A stretch of 64,000 nt of DNA, from contig NZ_JAMOAO010000001.1 of the NCBI RefSeq assembly GCF_030555055.1, positions 5,518,001 through 5,582,000 on the forward strand, in the 5' to 3' direction. The notes under the pieces are model-generated. The model ran no database searches, was not told where the DNA came from, and worked only from the letters and a program-made list of their open reading frames with translations. Numbering within the stretch: position 1 is the first letter of the stretch; each line of letters starts with the position of its first letter. The position numbers and the translations under genes were made by a program. Source of the DNA: Nocardiopsis sp. YSL2 (lineage in GTDB: Bacteria > Actinomycetota > Actinomycetes > Streptosporangiales > Streptosporangiaceae). This document shows positions 40,554-48,409 of this stretch, piece by piece.

Positions 40554-41867
40554 TCAGCCGCGCCGGGACGCGCAGGCGATGTCGAGCTGGGCCCGGTACT
40601 TGACCACCGTGCGGCGTGCGACCCGGTGGCCGCGCCGCTCCAGCTCCGCCGCCAGTTCGGCGTCGGTCAGCGGGTGCTCCTCGTCGGCGACGATGGTCCG
40701 CAGCGTCTCGCGCAGGCCCGGAGCGGTCGGGAAGAAGTCGGCGAAGGGGACCGTGCGCCCCGAGGGCAGCCGGACGGCGCGGTCGCGCACCGCCCGCCCC
40801 ACCGTGGACTCGTGCAGCCCCAGGCGGTCGGCGAGCGCGCTGCGCGTCAACGGGCGCATCGGAGCGCCGGTCAGCACGAAGTCGCGCTGGTGCGCGGCGG
40901 CGGCCTCCGCCACCGCACGCATCGTCCACCAACGGCGGGCGACCCGGTCGAGGAACAGCCGGGCCCGCTCCACGGCCGCACGGGCCCGGAGGGCCTCGCC
41001 CGGTGTCACCGGAGCGCCGGCAAGCCGCTCGAAGCGCTCGTCCACGCGCAGGAGGACGCGGTCGGCCTCGACCACGCGGGCGGCGACGCGGCCCTCGTCG
41101 GCGCTCAGGACCACGTCGGGGGCGGTGTACACCACCGGCGCGGTGTGGTCGCGGTCGGCGTCCAGGACGGGATAGGGGTGCAGGTGCTCCCGCACGAGGT
41201 CGCACGCGGCGGCGACGTCGTCCGGCTCGGCGCCCAGGGCACGCGCCGCGGCCGCGGCCCCGCCGCGTGCGAGCGCCCCGCCCGCCTCGCCCACCAGAGC
41301 CCGGGCGAGGCGGGTCAGGGGTGTGTCCTCGAGGGAGTCCAGGTCCAGGAGCAGGTGTTCGCGCAGGCTCGACGCCGCCGTTCCGGGGCAGGTCACGCCG
41401 CGCAGGGCACGGACGACCCCCTCCACCCGGCCCACGTCCACGCCCAGGGCCTCGGCGGCCTCGGCCGGCGTGCCGTCCAGGATGCCGTGCTCGTCCAGCG
41501 CGGCCAGGACGTAGCGTGCCACCGGCAGGTCGTGGCCGGGCACCAGCGGGGCCAGGTCGCGCAGCAGGGCCTCGGCGAGGGGGAGGGCCCCGGGTACGTG
41601 CTCGCAGGAGCCGGTGGAGCGGTCGGTGCCGAGGTCACCGTCCCGGTACCGCGGGGCCGGCGCGCAGCACGGGCCGCGCACGACACCGCCGCACACCGGG
41701 CATGCGGCGTCCTGGCGGTCCAGCGCCGGGTTGGTGTCGAGTTCGGCGGCCACGGCCGACTCGAACGCGGCTCCGCCCAGGGACAGCAGGCGCGCGTAGG
41801 CGACCTGTTCCGGCGTGCAGCGCGGCTCCAGTCGTGGCTGTGGTATCTGCCCCAGTACAGGCTGCAT
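40554..41867 (-). CDS. rpoN: RNA polymerase sigma-54 factor (RpoN), divergent
   Basis: A 437-residue sigma-54 factor. Region I is short (TPEQVAYARLLSL, ELDTNPALD at 18-50). Instead of the usual acidic linker there is a Cys-containing stretch (C56, C59, C67, C68, C88). The core-binding domain follows (LPVARYVLAALDEHGILDGTPAEAAEALG; SSLREHLLLDL), then PDVVLS, the HTH with LHESTVGRA (351-359) in LPSGRTVPFADFF context, and the RpoN box ARRTVVKYRAQL (417-428; canonical ARRTVAKYREML). It starts 15 bp past the stop of the metalloprotease-like gene and so is under the second -24/-12 promoter, implying positive feedback. Confidence 0.93.
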   Translation of the reverse strand: MQPVLGQIPQPRLEPRCTPEQVAYARLLSLGGAAFESAVAAELDTNPALDRQDAACPVCGGVVRGPCCAPAPRYRDGDLGTDRSTGSCEHVPGALPLAEALLRDLAPLVPGHDLPVARYVLAALDEHGILDGTPAEAAEALGVDVGRVEGVVRALRGVTCPGTAASSLREHLLLDLDSLEDTPLTRLARALVGEAGGALARGGAAAAARALGAEPDDVAAACDLVREHLHPYPVLDADRDHTAPVVYTAPDVVLSADEGRVAARVVEADRVLLRVDERFERLAGAPVTPGEALRARAAVERARLFLDRVARRWWTMRAVAEAAAAHQRDFVLTGAPMRPLTRSALADRLGLHESTVGRAVRDRAVRLPSGRTVPFADFFPTAPGLRETLRTIVADEEHPLTDAELAAELERRGHRVARRTVVKYRAQLDIACASRRG

Positions 41868-41881
41868 GACGGCCTCCCGCC

Positions 41882-43279
41882 TCAACCCCGGTCCTTCATC
41901 GAGCATCTCACGCGTGGCGCGGGTCCGGCCGACGGGCCGGTGCGCCCTCCGGCGGCCGAGGGCGGGACCGGGTCACCGCCCAGGGCTCGATCCAGCGCCC
42001 ACCTCTCCAACAGGCCCCTGACCAGGCGGCTCTCGTCGCCGGGACCGATCAGCCCGTCCGCGCGGGCCTGGCCCACGACGGCGAAGGCCAGCGAGGGCGA
42101 CAGGTGCGCGGCCGTGCGCGGATCGCGCCGCCAGCGCAGGGCGATCCCCCTCAACCGTGCGGGCGAGCGCTCCCGCAGGGGCAGGGACCGCGCCAGGCTC
42201 CGTTCGCCGAGGGCGGGGGAGCGGTGGCCGGCGATGAGTCCCACCAGTTCGGGGAGGGTCGCCAGCAGCCGGTCGAACTCCGGGCGGTCCGGGGCGGCGG
42301 GATAGAGCGCGGTCCAGGCGCGGACCAGCCGCCGCCACTGCGGGTGCGGGTACAGGCGCGCGCCGAACGACGCGCTCAGCAGCACCCGGATCCACGGCAC
42401 CGGGTGGGGAGCGTCCGGGGACAGGCGGAACACGAAGGCCCGGGGCAGACTCACGACCTGGATCAGGCCCAGGGTGGCGCACACGCCCACGCTCGCCACC
42501 GCCCAGAAGTCGGGGATGGCCTCACCCAGCCACCGCTGCCACAGGTCCCAGGCCGGGCGGTCACGCGGCGGGGCCTGCGACCGGCGGCGCGTCACGTCCC
42601 GGCCGACGGACGCGCGCAGGTCGAGCAGGGCGGCGCCCTGGTGGCCGACCTCGTGCATCAGGGACGAGGCGATGGCGGTGCCCACCATGCGCTCGCGGGG
42701 CACGCGCACGATCGCCACCGGATTGGGGGGCCCGCCCGGCAGACGTGTGCGGGCGCGGCGGATCGCCGCGCCGGGTCCGCGGTCCAGGTAGCACACGACC
42801 TCGGGTAGGCGCCCTGCGCGGGCCAGGGGAGCGGCGGCACGCAGTCCGTCGGCCGCGGCGGCGTCGAGTCCGGCCAGCCACACGCCCGTGTCGTGTTCGC
42901 TGCGCTGGGTGATGACGTCGGCGAACAGGTCGAACTGCGACAACAGGGCGTTGAACTCCAGCCGGAGCAGGACGAAGGACCGTTGGGCACGCGCCGGGTC
43001 GGTGGCCTCGGCACGGGCGCGCAGCCAGGCGAGATAGCGTTCGACGCGCCGCCGCAGCAGCCGACGGCCGCGGGCCAGGAAGCGCTCCACCTCCAGCAGG
43101 GCGGGAGACGGCAGGGCCGCGGCCGGGACCATGGTCTCGTGCAGGGCGAACGGCCGGACCAGGGCGAGCCGGTCCAACAGGGCCGATGCCTCCGACTCCA
43201 GCAGGTCGAAGGGCGGTGCCAGGGGAGCGCGTCCCGCCGTCGGGGTCCCGACGGCCATCGTCCGGTCCACGTCGTCCAT
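41882..43279 (-). CDS. HEVGH metalloprotease-like protein, co-transcribed with rpoN
   Basis: A 465-residue protein with an HExxH zinc motif, MHEVGH at residues 208-213, in a helix-rich context. Before it lies a mostly helical region with many Arg residues (RFLARGRRLLRRRVERYLAWLRARAE); after it come WDLWQRWLGEAIPDFWAVASVG and a helical C-terminal half. A third zinc ligand could be the Glu of GEAIPDFWA, as in gluzincin-type arrangements. No signal peptide is present. The ATG has GGGAGG 5 bp upstream and the sigma-54-type promoter about 45 bp upstream. It is followed at once by rpoN. The family is unassigned and peptidase activity is inferred. Confidence 0.78.
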   Translation of the reverse strand: MDDVDRTMAVGTPTAGRAPLAPPFDLLESEASALLDRLALVRPFALHETMVPAAALPSPALLEVERFLARGRRLLRRRVERYLAWLRARAEATDPARAQRSFVLLRLEFNALLSQFDLFADVITQRSEHDTGVWLAGLDAAAADGLRAAAPLARAGRLPEVVCYLDRGPGAAIRRARTRLPGGPPNPVAIVRVPRERMVGTAIASSLMHEVGHQGAALLDLRASVGRDVTRRRSQAPPRDRPAWDLWQRWLGEAIPDFWAVASVGVCATLGLIQVVSLPRAFVFRLSPDAPHPVPWIRVLLSASFGARLYPHPQWRRLVRAWTALYPAAPDRPEFDRLLATLPELVGLIAGHRSPALGERSLARSLPLRERSPARLRGIALRWRRDPRTAAHLSPSLAFAVVGQARADGLIGPGDESRLVRGLLERWALDRALGGDPVPPSAAGGRTGPSAGPAPRVRCSMKDRG

Positions 43280-43323
43280 CGTCGCCTCCCGGGTCCGTCG
43301 GCGTGTGCCCTCGCCACTCCTCC

Positions 43324-43339
43324 AGCAGGATTCGTGCCA
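43324..43339 (-). promoter_or_regulatory. sigma-54 (-24/-12) promoter of the metalloprotease-rpoN operon
   Basis: The minus strand reads TGGCACG-AATC-CTGCT, with the same -12 variant as the promoter at 40441. The extended core is CGTGGCACGAATCCTGCTG here against CGTGGCACGGCTCCTGCTG there. It lies 45-60 bp before the metalloprotease-like ATG, so rpoN would be under its own product's control. Confidence 0.88.
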
Positions 43340-43365
43340 CGACCGCCTCCGACGTGGCAGGACAC

Positions 43366-43404
43366 CGCGCCCGCCCGGTCGGCCGGGGCCGCCGGGCGGG
43401 CGCG
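43366..43404 (-). terminator. hairpin terminator of the fused oxidoreductase operon
   Basis: A perfect 13-bp stem CGCGCCCGCCCGG / CCGGGCGGGCGCG starting 2 bp after the FAD-subunit stop. It insulates the sigma-54-type promoter from upstream transcription. Confidence 0.75.
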
Positions 43405-43406
43405 GT

Positions 43407-44393
43407 TCACTGCGCCGAGGTGCCCAGTGCCCGCTCCACGCCGGCGCGTACGGTCGCCGACAGCAGGTCCACCTTGTAGCCGGTGGCGGGCAGCGGGTCG
43501 CACAGGTCGGCCAGTGCCGCCAGCGCGACGTCCACGCCATCGCCCGGCGCCGTTCCGGGCACCGCGCCGACCAGCGCCTCCGCCACGTCGGGCAGGAGCA
43601 GCGGGGTGCGGGCCACCCCGCCCACGGCCACCGAGGCCGAGGCGACCGGGCCCGCGCCCCCGCCCCCGCACACCAGCCGCACGGCCACCTCGACCAGCGG
43701 CCACTCGGCGCGCGAGCGTCCGGTCGCGCGCAGGTAGGCGGCCCGTTCGCCCGGGGCGGGGACCGGCAGCGCCACCGACACCAGCACCTCCTGGGAGCCC
43801 AGAACGTGGTCGCGTGTGGCGTCCGTGCCGTCGTAGAGCTCCGCCACGGGTACCTCCCGCTCCCGCCCGCCGGCCACCCGCACCGATGCCCCGTACGCCA
43901 GCAGCGCCACCGCCAGCGAGGACGGGTGCGGAGCCGCGCACGGCCCCTGGTCCACGACCACTCCGTACAGGTGGTCCCCGGACCGGGCCGGACAGGAGTC
44001 CCCACCCGTCTGGAAGCAGTCGAAGGCCGGGTTGCGCAGGTACCAGCAGCGGTTGCGCTGGAGCAGGTTGCCGCCCACGGTGGCCGTGCCCCGCACCTGC
44101 TGTGTGGCCAGTGCCGAAGCGGCCCGGGCCAGCGCCGGATAGGAGTCGGCCAGGAGGGGATCGCCGGAGAGCTCGGCGATCCTGGTCAGCGCGCCCACAC
44201 GTGCGGACCCGTCGGCCTCCCACGCCACGCCCCGCAGGTCGCCGACGCCCGTCAGGTCCACCACCGGCGCGGACTCGACCACCCCGGCGGCCAGGCACAC
44301 GGTCAGGTCGGTGCCACCGGCGCGCGGGCGGGCGCCCGTGCCGTCGAGCAGGGCCAGCGCGGCCCCCAGGTCCGTCGGTCGGGTGATGGTCAT
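43407..44393 (-). CDS. FAD-binding subunit of a molybdenum hydroxylase
   Basis: A 328-residue FAD-binding subunit of the xanthine dehydrogenase family (CoxM/XdhB type). The FAD-binding PRAGGTDLTVCL and ATVGGNLLQRNRCWYLRNPAFDCFQTGGDSCPA segments are typical of the subgroup in which this subunit carries extra cysteines (as in 4-hydroxybenzoyl-CoA reductase relatives). A CO_deh_flav_C domain follows (VLGSQEVLVSVALP). It overlaps the upstream fused large subunit by four bases (ATGA). It would pass electrons from the iron-sulfur domain to an acceptor. Confidence 0.9.
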   Translation of the reverse strand: MTITRPTDLGAALALLDGTGARPRAGGTDLTVCLAAGVVESAPVVDLTGVGDLRGVAWEADGSARVGALTRIAELSGDPLLADSYPALARAASALATQQVRGTATVGGNLLQRNRCWYLRNPAFDCFQTGGDSCPARSGDHLYGVVVDQGPCAAPHPSSLAVALLAYGASVRVAGGREREVPVAELYDGTDATRDHVLGSQEVLVSVALPVPAPGERAAYLRATGRSRAEWPLVEVAVRLVCGGGGAGPVASASVAVGGVARTPLLLPDVAEALVGAVPGTAPGDGVDVALAALADLCDPLPATGYKVDLLSATVRAGVERALGTSAQ

Positions 44394-47032
44394 CGCAGGC
44401 CCCTGATCAGTCGGTCCGGTCGGATGGGCAGCTCGCGCAGGCGCACACCGGTGGCGTCGTGGACGGCGTTGCCGAGCGCGGCGGCCACGCCCACGACCGA
44501 CACCTCGCCCAGGCCGACCCCGCCGCCCCGGACGTGCTCGAACCCCTCCTGGTGGAAGTACACCTCGGTCTCGGGCACGTCGCCCATCCCGGGGATCCGG
44601 TAGTCCTCCATGGTGTCGGTGAGCACCACGCCGGTGGCCGGGTCGTCCCTGCGCTCCTCGAACAGGGCGTAGCCCACGCCCTGGACCACCGCGCCCTCGC
44701 ACTGATTGCGCGCCAGCCGTTCGGAGTAGACGCGTCCGGCGGCGATGCCCGCCCAGCAGCGGGTGGGCCGCACCCGTCCGAGCAGGGTGTCGACCTCGAC
44801 CTCCATGACGTGGACGGCGCCGCTGAGCCCGCGGCCCAGCGCGAGGTCGCCCATGTCGGGGGAGAGGTGACCCCAGCGGTCCGCCCCGCGCTCGCCGACC
44901 ACCCGCACGCCCTCGGCGCCGGTGAGCGCCTCCTTCAGGGCGCGCTCGGGGATCGGCCCCGCGGCGGGCACGTCCGGGGCGTGCTCGCGCAGCGCGGCGC
45001 GCATCCGTTCGGCGGCCTGGGCCGCGGCCGGGCCCATCGAGGTGGTGGTGCGGCTGCCGTAGGAGCCGGTGCCGTGCACCGAGGAGCTGTGCCCGATCTC
45101 CACCCTGAGCGCCGACGCGGGCACCCCGAGCCGTTCGGTGACCACGTCGCTGAGCACGGAGCGGATGCCGGTGCCCAGATCCTGGGTGGCCGAGCGCGCC
45201 ACCAGTACGCCGTCCTCCACCGAGAGCTCCACCTTGGCCCGGGGCGCGAGAAGGTACATCCAGTTGGCGGCGGCCACGCCCACGCCTCGGCGGAACCGGC
45301 CGGTGCGTGCGCCGCGCGGACGGGAGCGCCACAGGTCCAGGCGGGCGGCCTTCTCGTACAGCGCCCGGCGCTTGGGGTTGCCGTCCCAGCGGGCGCGCAG
45401 GGCCAGAGGGTCCTCGCCCAGGCGCAGGGCCATCTCGTCCACGGCCTGTTCCAGGGCCCAGGCCATCGGCGGGCCGCCGGGCCCGCGCATCGGCTTGCCC
45501 GGGGGGCGGTTGGTGACCACGTCGAAGTCGCGTACCCGGCGGGGCGAGCGCCCGTACATCAAGAACGCGAGCGTGGCCGTGTTGGACCCGGTCGACACGC
45601 CGCCGTCGCCGTAGGAGTCCACGGTCATCGCCGACAGGCGGCCCTCGCCGTCGGCCAGCAGGGCCACCCGGGTGCGCGTGCCGGGCCGGTGCCCGGCGTC
45701 GGTGAGCTCCTCGGCGCGGTCCAGGGACACGCGCACCGGGGCACCCGCCGCGCGGGACAGCTCCACCGCGGCCACGACGTCGGTGCTCAGCCCGTTCTTG
45801 CCGCCGAAGCCGCCGCCGACGAACTCGGTGACCACGTGCACGCGCTCGCGGGGCAGGTCCCAGCGCTCGGCGGCGCGGTCGGTGACCTGGACCACCCCCT
45901 GGGTGGACACGCGCAGGCGCAGGTCGCCGTCGTCGTCCCAGGAGGCCACGCACACGTGGGGCTCCAGTGCGCTGTGCACCTGCGTGGCGGTGGTGTACTC
46001 CTGGGCCACCAGGAGCGGGTCCTGGCGGTCCGCTGCGGCGCGCACCCGCCGCAGCGCGGTGGTCCCGCGCCAGCCCACGGTGCTGGGGCCGCGTGTGTTG
46101 CCGTTCCACCGGGCGGGCGGGGTGGGGCCCTCGGAGTAGCTCGGGGCTGCGCGCTGCTCGGCCCGGGTGGGATAGAGGACGGGGGCTCCCGGGGTCTGCG
46201 CGGCCCCGGTGTCCAGGACCGCGGGCAGGGGGTCGTAGCCGATCGTGACCGCGGCCGCCGCCGCCCGGGCTGCTTCGGCGGTGGGAGCGGCCACGGCGGC
46301 GATCGGCTGTCCGACGTAGCGGACGGTGCGGTCGGGGCCGAGCAGGTCGACCAGGACCGGAGCGGTGCCCGCGGCCGGGGCGGGCCGGTCGGCCTCGGGC
46401 GGGCGGGCGCCGCCGGGGTCGACCGAGAGCACGCGTGCGTGCGCCCGGGCCGAGCGGACGACCACGCCCTCCCAGGTGCCGTCGGGGAGCCGGTCAGCGG
46501 TGAACTCGGCGCGGCCGGTGACCTTGTCGAGGGCGTCGATCCGGGGCGGGTCCTGCTCGGAGGCCTCGTCGAAGGTCCCGGCGCAGGCGTCGGCCACGGC
46601 GGCGAAGATCCCCTCGTAGGCGCCGCACCGGCACAGGTGCCCGGCCATGGCGTCGGCGATGGTCTCGCGGTCGGGCCGGGTGTCGCCGTGCTCGGCGCGC
46701 CAGGTGTCGACGAAGGCCGAGGCCTCCACGACGAAGCCGGGTGTGCAGTATCCGCACTGCAAGGCGTCGTGGGCGGCGAAGGCCCGCTGGACCGGGTGGT
46801 CGCCGCCCAGTCCTTCCACGGTGGTGACCGCGCGACCGGCGAGGCCGTCGGCGGGCAGGAGGCAGGAGACGGCGGGGGAGCCGTCGACCAGGATGGTGCA
46901 GGCGCCGCATACGCCCGACCCGCAGGCGACCTTCGTGCCGGTCAGGCCGAGCCGGTCGCGCAGGTGGTCGGCGGCCGTGCCGCCGGGTCCGTCGGGTGCC
47001 GGGCAGGAGGAGCCGTTGACTTCCACGTCCAT
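44390..47032 (-). CDS. xanthine dehydrogenase-family enzyme: fused [2Fe-2S] and molybdopterin subunits
   Basis: An 880-residue natural fusion. Residues 1-150 are the [2Fe-2S] subunit, with plant-type cluster ACGSGVCGACTILVDG and the second cluster QCGYCTPGF / HLCRCGAYEG. From about 165 on comes the molybdopterin large subunit (DALDKVTGRAEFTAD, TEFVGGGFGGKNG, ATQDLGTGIRSVLSDV, GVGLGEVSVVGV with the catalytic-type Glu). In most relatives these are separate genes. It is not CO dehydrogenase: the AYxCSFR loop is absent. With the FAD gene behind it, it forms a complete molybdenum hydroxylase. The substrate is unknown; a purine or N-heterocycle is likely. Confidence 0.9.
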   Translation of the reverse strand: MDVEVNGSSCPAPDGPGGTAADHLRDRLGLTGTKVACGSGVCGACTILVDGSPAVSCLLPADGLAGRAVTTVEGLGGDHPVQRAFAAHDALQCGYCTPGFVVEASAFVDTWRAEHGDTRPDRETIADAMAGHLCRCGAYEGIFAAVADACAGTFDEASEQDPPRIDALDKVTGRAEFTADRLPDGTWEGVVVRSARAHARVLSVDPGGARPPEADRPAPAAGTAPVLVDLLGPDRTVRYVGQPIAAVAAPTAEAARAAAAAVTIGYDPLPAVLDTGAAQTPGAPVLYPTRAEQRAAPSYSEGPTPPARWNGNTRGPSTVGWRGTTALRRVRAAADRQDPLLVAQEYTTATQVHSALEPHVCVASWDDDGDLRLRVSTQGVVQVTDRAAERWDLPRERVHVVTEFVGGGFGGKNGLSTDVVAAVELSRAAGAPVRVSLDRAEELTDAGHRPGTRTRVALLADGEGRLSAMTVDSYGDGGVSTGSNTATLAFLMYGRSPRRVRDFDVVTNRPPGKPMRGPGGPPMAWALEQAVDEMALRLGEDPLALRARWDGNPKRRALYEKAARLDLWRSRPRGARTGRFRRGVGVAAANWMYLLAPRAKVELSVEDGVLVARSATQDLGTGIRSVLSDVVTERLGVPASALRVEIGHSSSVHGTGSYGSRTTTSMGPAAAQAAERMRAALREHAPDVPAAGPIPERALKEALTGAEGVRVVGERGADRWGHLSPDMGDLALGRGLSGAVHVMEVEVDTLLGRVRPTRCWAGIAAGRVYSERLARNQCEGAVVQGVGYALFEERRDDPATGVVLTDTMEDYRIPGMGDVPETEVYFHQEGFEHVRGGGVGLGEVSVVGVAAALGNAVHDATGVRLRELPIRPDRLIRGLR

Positions 47033-47054
47033 GTGGGTCCGTCCCGTTGCTGCG

Positions 47055-47097
47055 AAGTTGACACTGACAACTTAGGGGTGGCCCCGTGTGCTGTCAA
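47055..47097 (-). promoter_or_regulatory. sigma-70-type promoter with overlapping operator
   Basis: On the minus strand TTGACA (47097-47092) and TAAGTT (47074-47069) are separated by exactly 17 bp. The dyad AAGTTG-N7-CAACTT (47055-47073) covers the -10 region, about 25 bp before the fused oxidoreductase ATG, as expected for a repressed promoter. Confidence 0.65.
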
Positions 47098-47300
47098 CGA
47101 CGGCCCGCGGGGAGGTCCGTGGCGGCGGCCGGGGTCTTCGGGGCGGCCGCCGCCGACGGCGGAGGAGGGGATGCGCAGGTGCGCCGAGGACCTGTCGTGG
47201 CGGTGGGGCGCAGCCGTGGGCTCGCCGCGCGCGGTGCCGGCCGGACTCCGAGTCCGACCGGGGGCGCGCGACAAAGGAATCTACATCGTAAAGGCGGCGC

Positions 47301-48245
47301 TCACGTTCCGGGGTTGTGGGCGAGAACGAGGTCGGTGAGCTCCTGGCTCGGGAAGTCCATGACCACCACTCCCGTGCGGTACGCGCCCGACGAGCGCAGA
47401 TGGGCCAGGGCGTGGTCGTTGACGCCCCGCAGGCCCAGGGCGCCCCAGGCCACCTCGCGGGGGTTGGCCCACGGCGCCCCGCTCCCGCTGAGGTGGTTGA
47501 CGTAGAGCACGTCGGCGGGTCCCGAGGCTGCCGCCGCGAAGTGCGAGCGCGCGCTCTCCCACTTGGCCGGGATGTCGAACAGCGTGGGCACCCGGTAGTC
47601 GTCCTGGACGTCGAGCACGCCGGCGTTCCACCGCACGCCGTAGTCCCGCGTGGCCGCGAAGTCCTGCACGACCACCACGCGCCCCCGGACCTCTCCCAGC
47701 GCGGGTACGCGGTTCCCGCCCTGTTCCGGCGGCACCCACAGGTGGGCGGCGAGCAGGTCCCGGGTTTCGGGATCGTGCTCGACGTAGTGGTTCAGCGTCT
47801 CCTCGTAGGTGCGGGTGTTGCCCTCCTCCGTGTGCTCCTTCTTCATGCGCATGAGCACGGTCTCGCCCGGGTTGGCGGCGAGGAAGGCGGTCACGGCGCG
47901 CACCACGTCGGTGAAGTTGAGGTTCAGGTACTCCGCACCGTGGTGAATGGTGAACGCGTCATGGAAGTGGCGCGTGCGCACGTCCAGGAAGCGCACACCC
48001 GAGGCCAGTTGGCCGGTCAGGGCCAGGTCCTGGGTCCGTGACCAGACGCTGCCGGTCCAGGCACCGCTGTCATGGGTGCCGGGCAGGGACAGCGACGTCA
48101 GAGCGGTGGAGTCGGGGAGCGGCGCCATCCACGCCGCGCGATCGACGGACACCACCGAGGCGGCGGGCGGGGGAGCGGCCACGAGGGCGAACGCGGCGGT
48201 GAGCGCCGAGCCCAGCACGGCGCGGCGGCGGGGGGAGTGGTGCAT
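47301..48245 (-). CDS. secreted phosphatidylinositol-specific phospholipase C-like protein
   Basis: A 314-residue extracellular PI-PLC. It begins with an exported signal containing RRRAVLG (twin-arginine-like) and a hydrophobic run to about residue 28. Catalytic histidines lie in LSLPGTHDSGAW and DVRTRHFHDAFTIHHG, in the order seen in Bacillus PI-PLC; GETVLMRMKKEH and LWVPPEQGG fit strands of the TIM barrel. The family cleaves phosphatidylinositol or GPI anchors to cyclic inositol phosphates. It sits alone, downstream (in its own direction) of a Ser/Thr kinase gene. Confidence 0.9.
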   Translation of the reverse strand: MHHSPRRRAVLGSALTAAFALVAAPPPAASVVSVDRAAWMAPLPDSTALTSLSLPGTHDSGAWTGSVWSRTQDLALTGQLASGVRFLDVRTRHFHDAFTIHHGAEYLNLNFTDVVRAVTAFLAANPGETVLMRMKKEHTEEGNTRTYEETLNHYVEHDPETRDLLAAHLWVPPEQGGNRVPALGEVRGRVVVVQDFAATRDYGVRWNAGVLDVQDDYRVPTLFDIPAKWESARSHFAAAASGPADVLYVNHLSGSGAPWANPREVAWGALGLRGVNDHALAHLRSSGAYRTGVVVMDFPSQELTDLVLAHNPGT

Positions 48246-48409
48246 GGGGGTCCTTCACCGGTGGGGGCGGGCGGGCCCGCGCGGGGACCGCCCCGACTGC
48301 CGACCACCCTGCCACGCGGCGCCCGCCGTGCCATCCCCCCGGAAGCGGGGACGCCCGCCGCGCCGCACCGGAACGCCGCTCGCGACGGGCGGCATCCGCC
48401 GAACACGCC

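Noticed and set aside
36801..43279. Interpretation of the sigma-54 cluster as an extracellular contractile injection system or prophage
   Set aside because: No sheath, tube, baseplate, AAA remodelling ATPase, portal, terminase or integrase gene is present in the window.
44390..47032. Carbon monoxide dehydrogenase large subunit
   Set aside because: The AYxCSFR active-site loop of form I CO dehydrogenase is not present.
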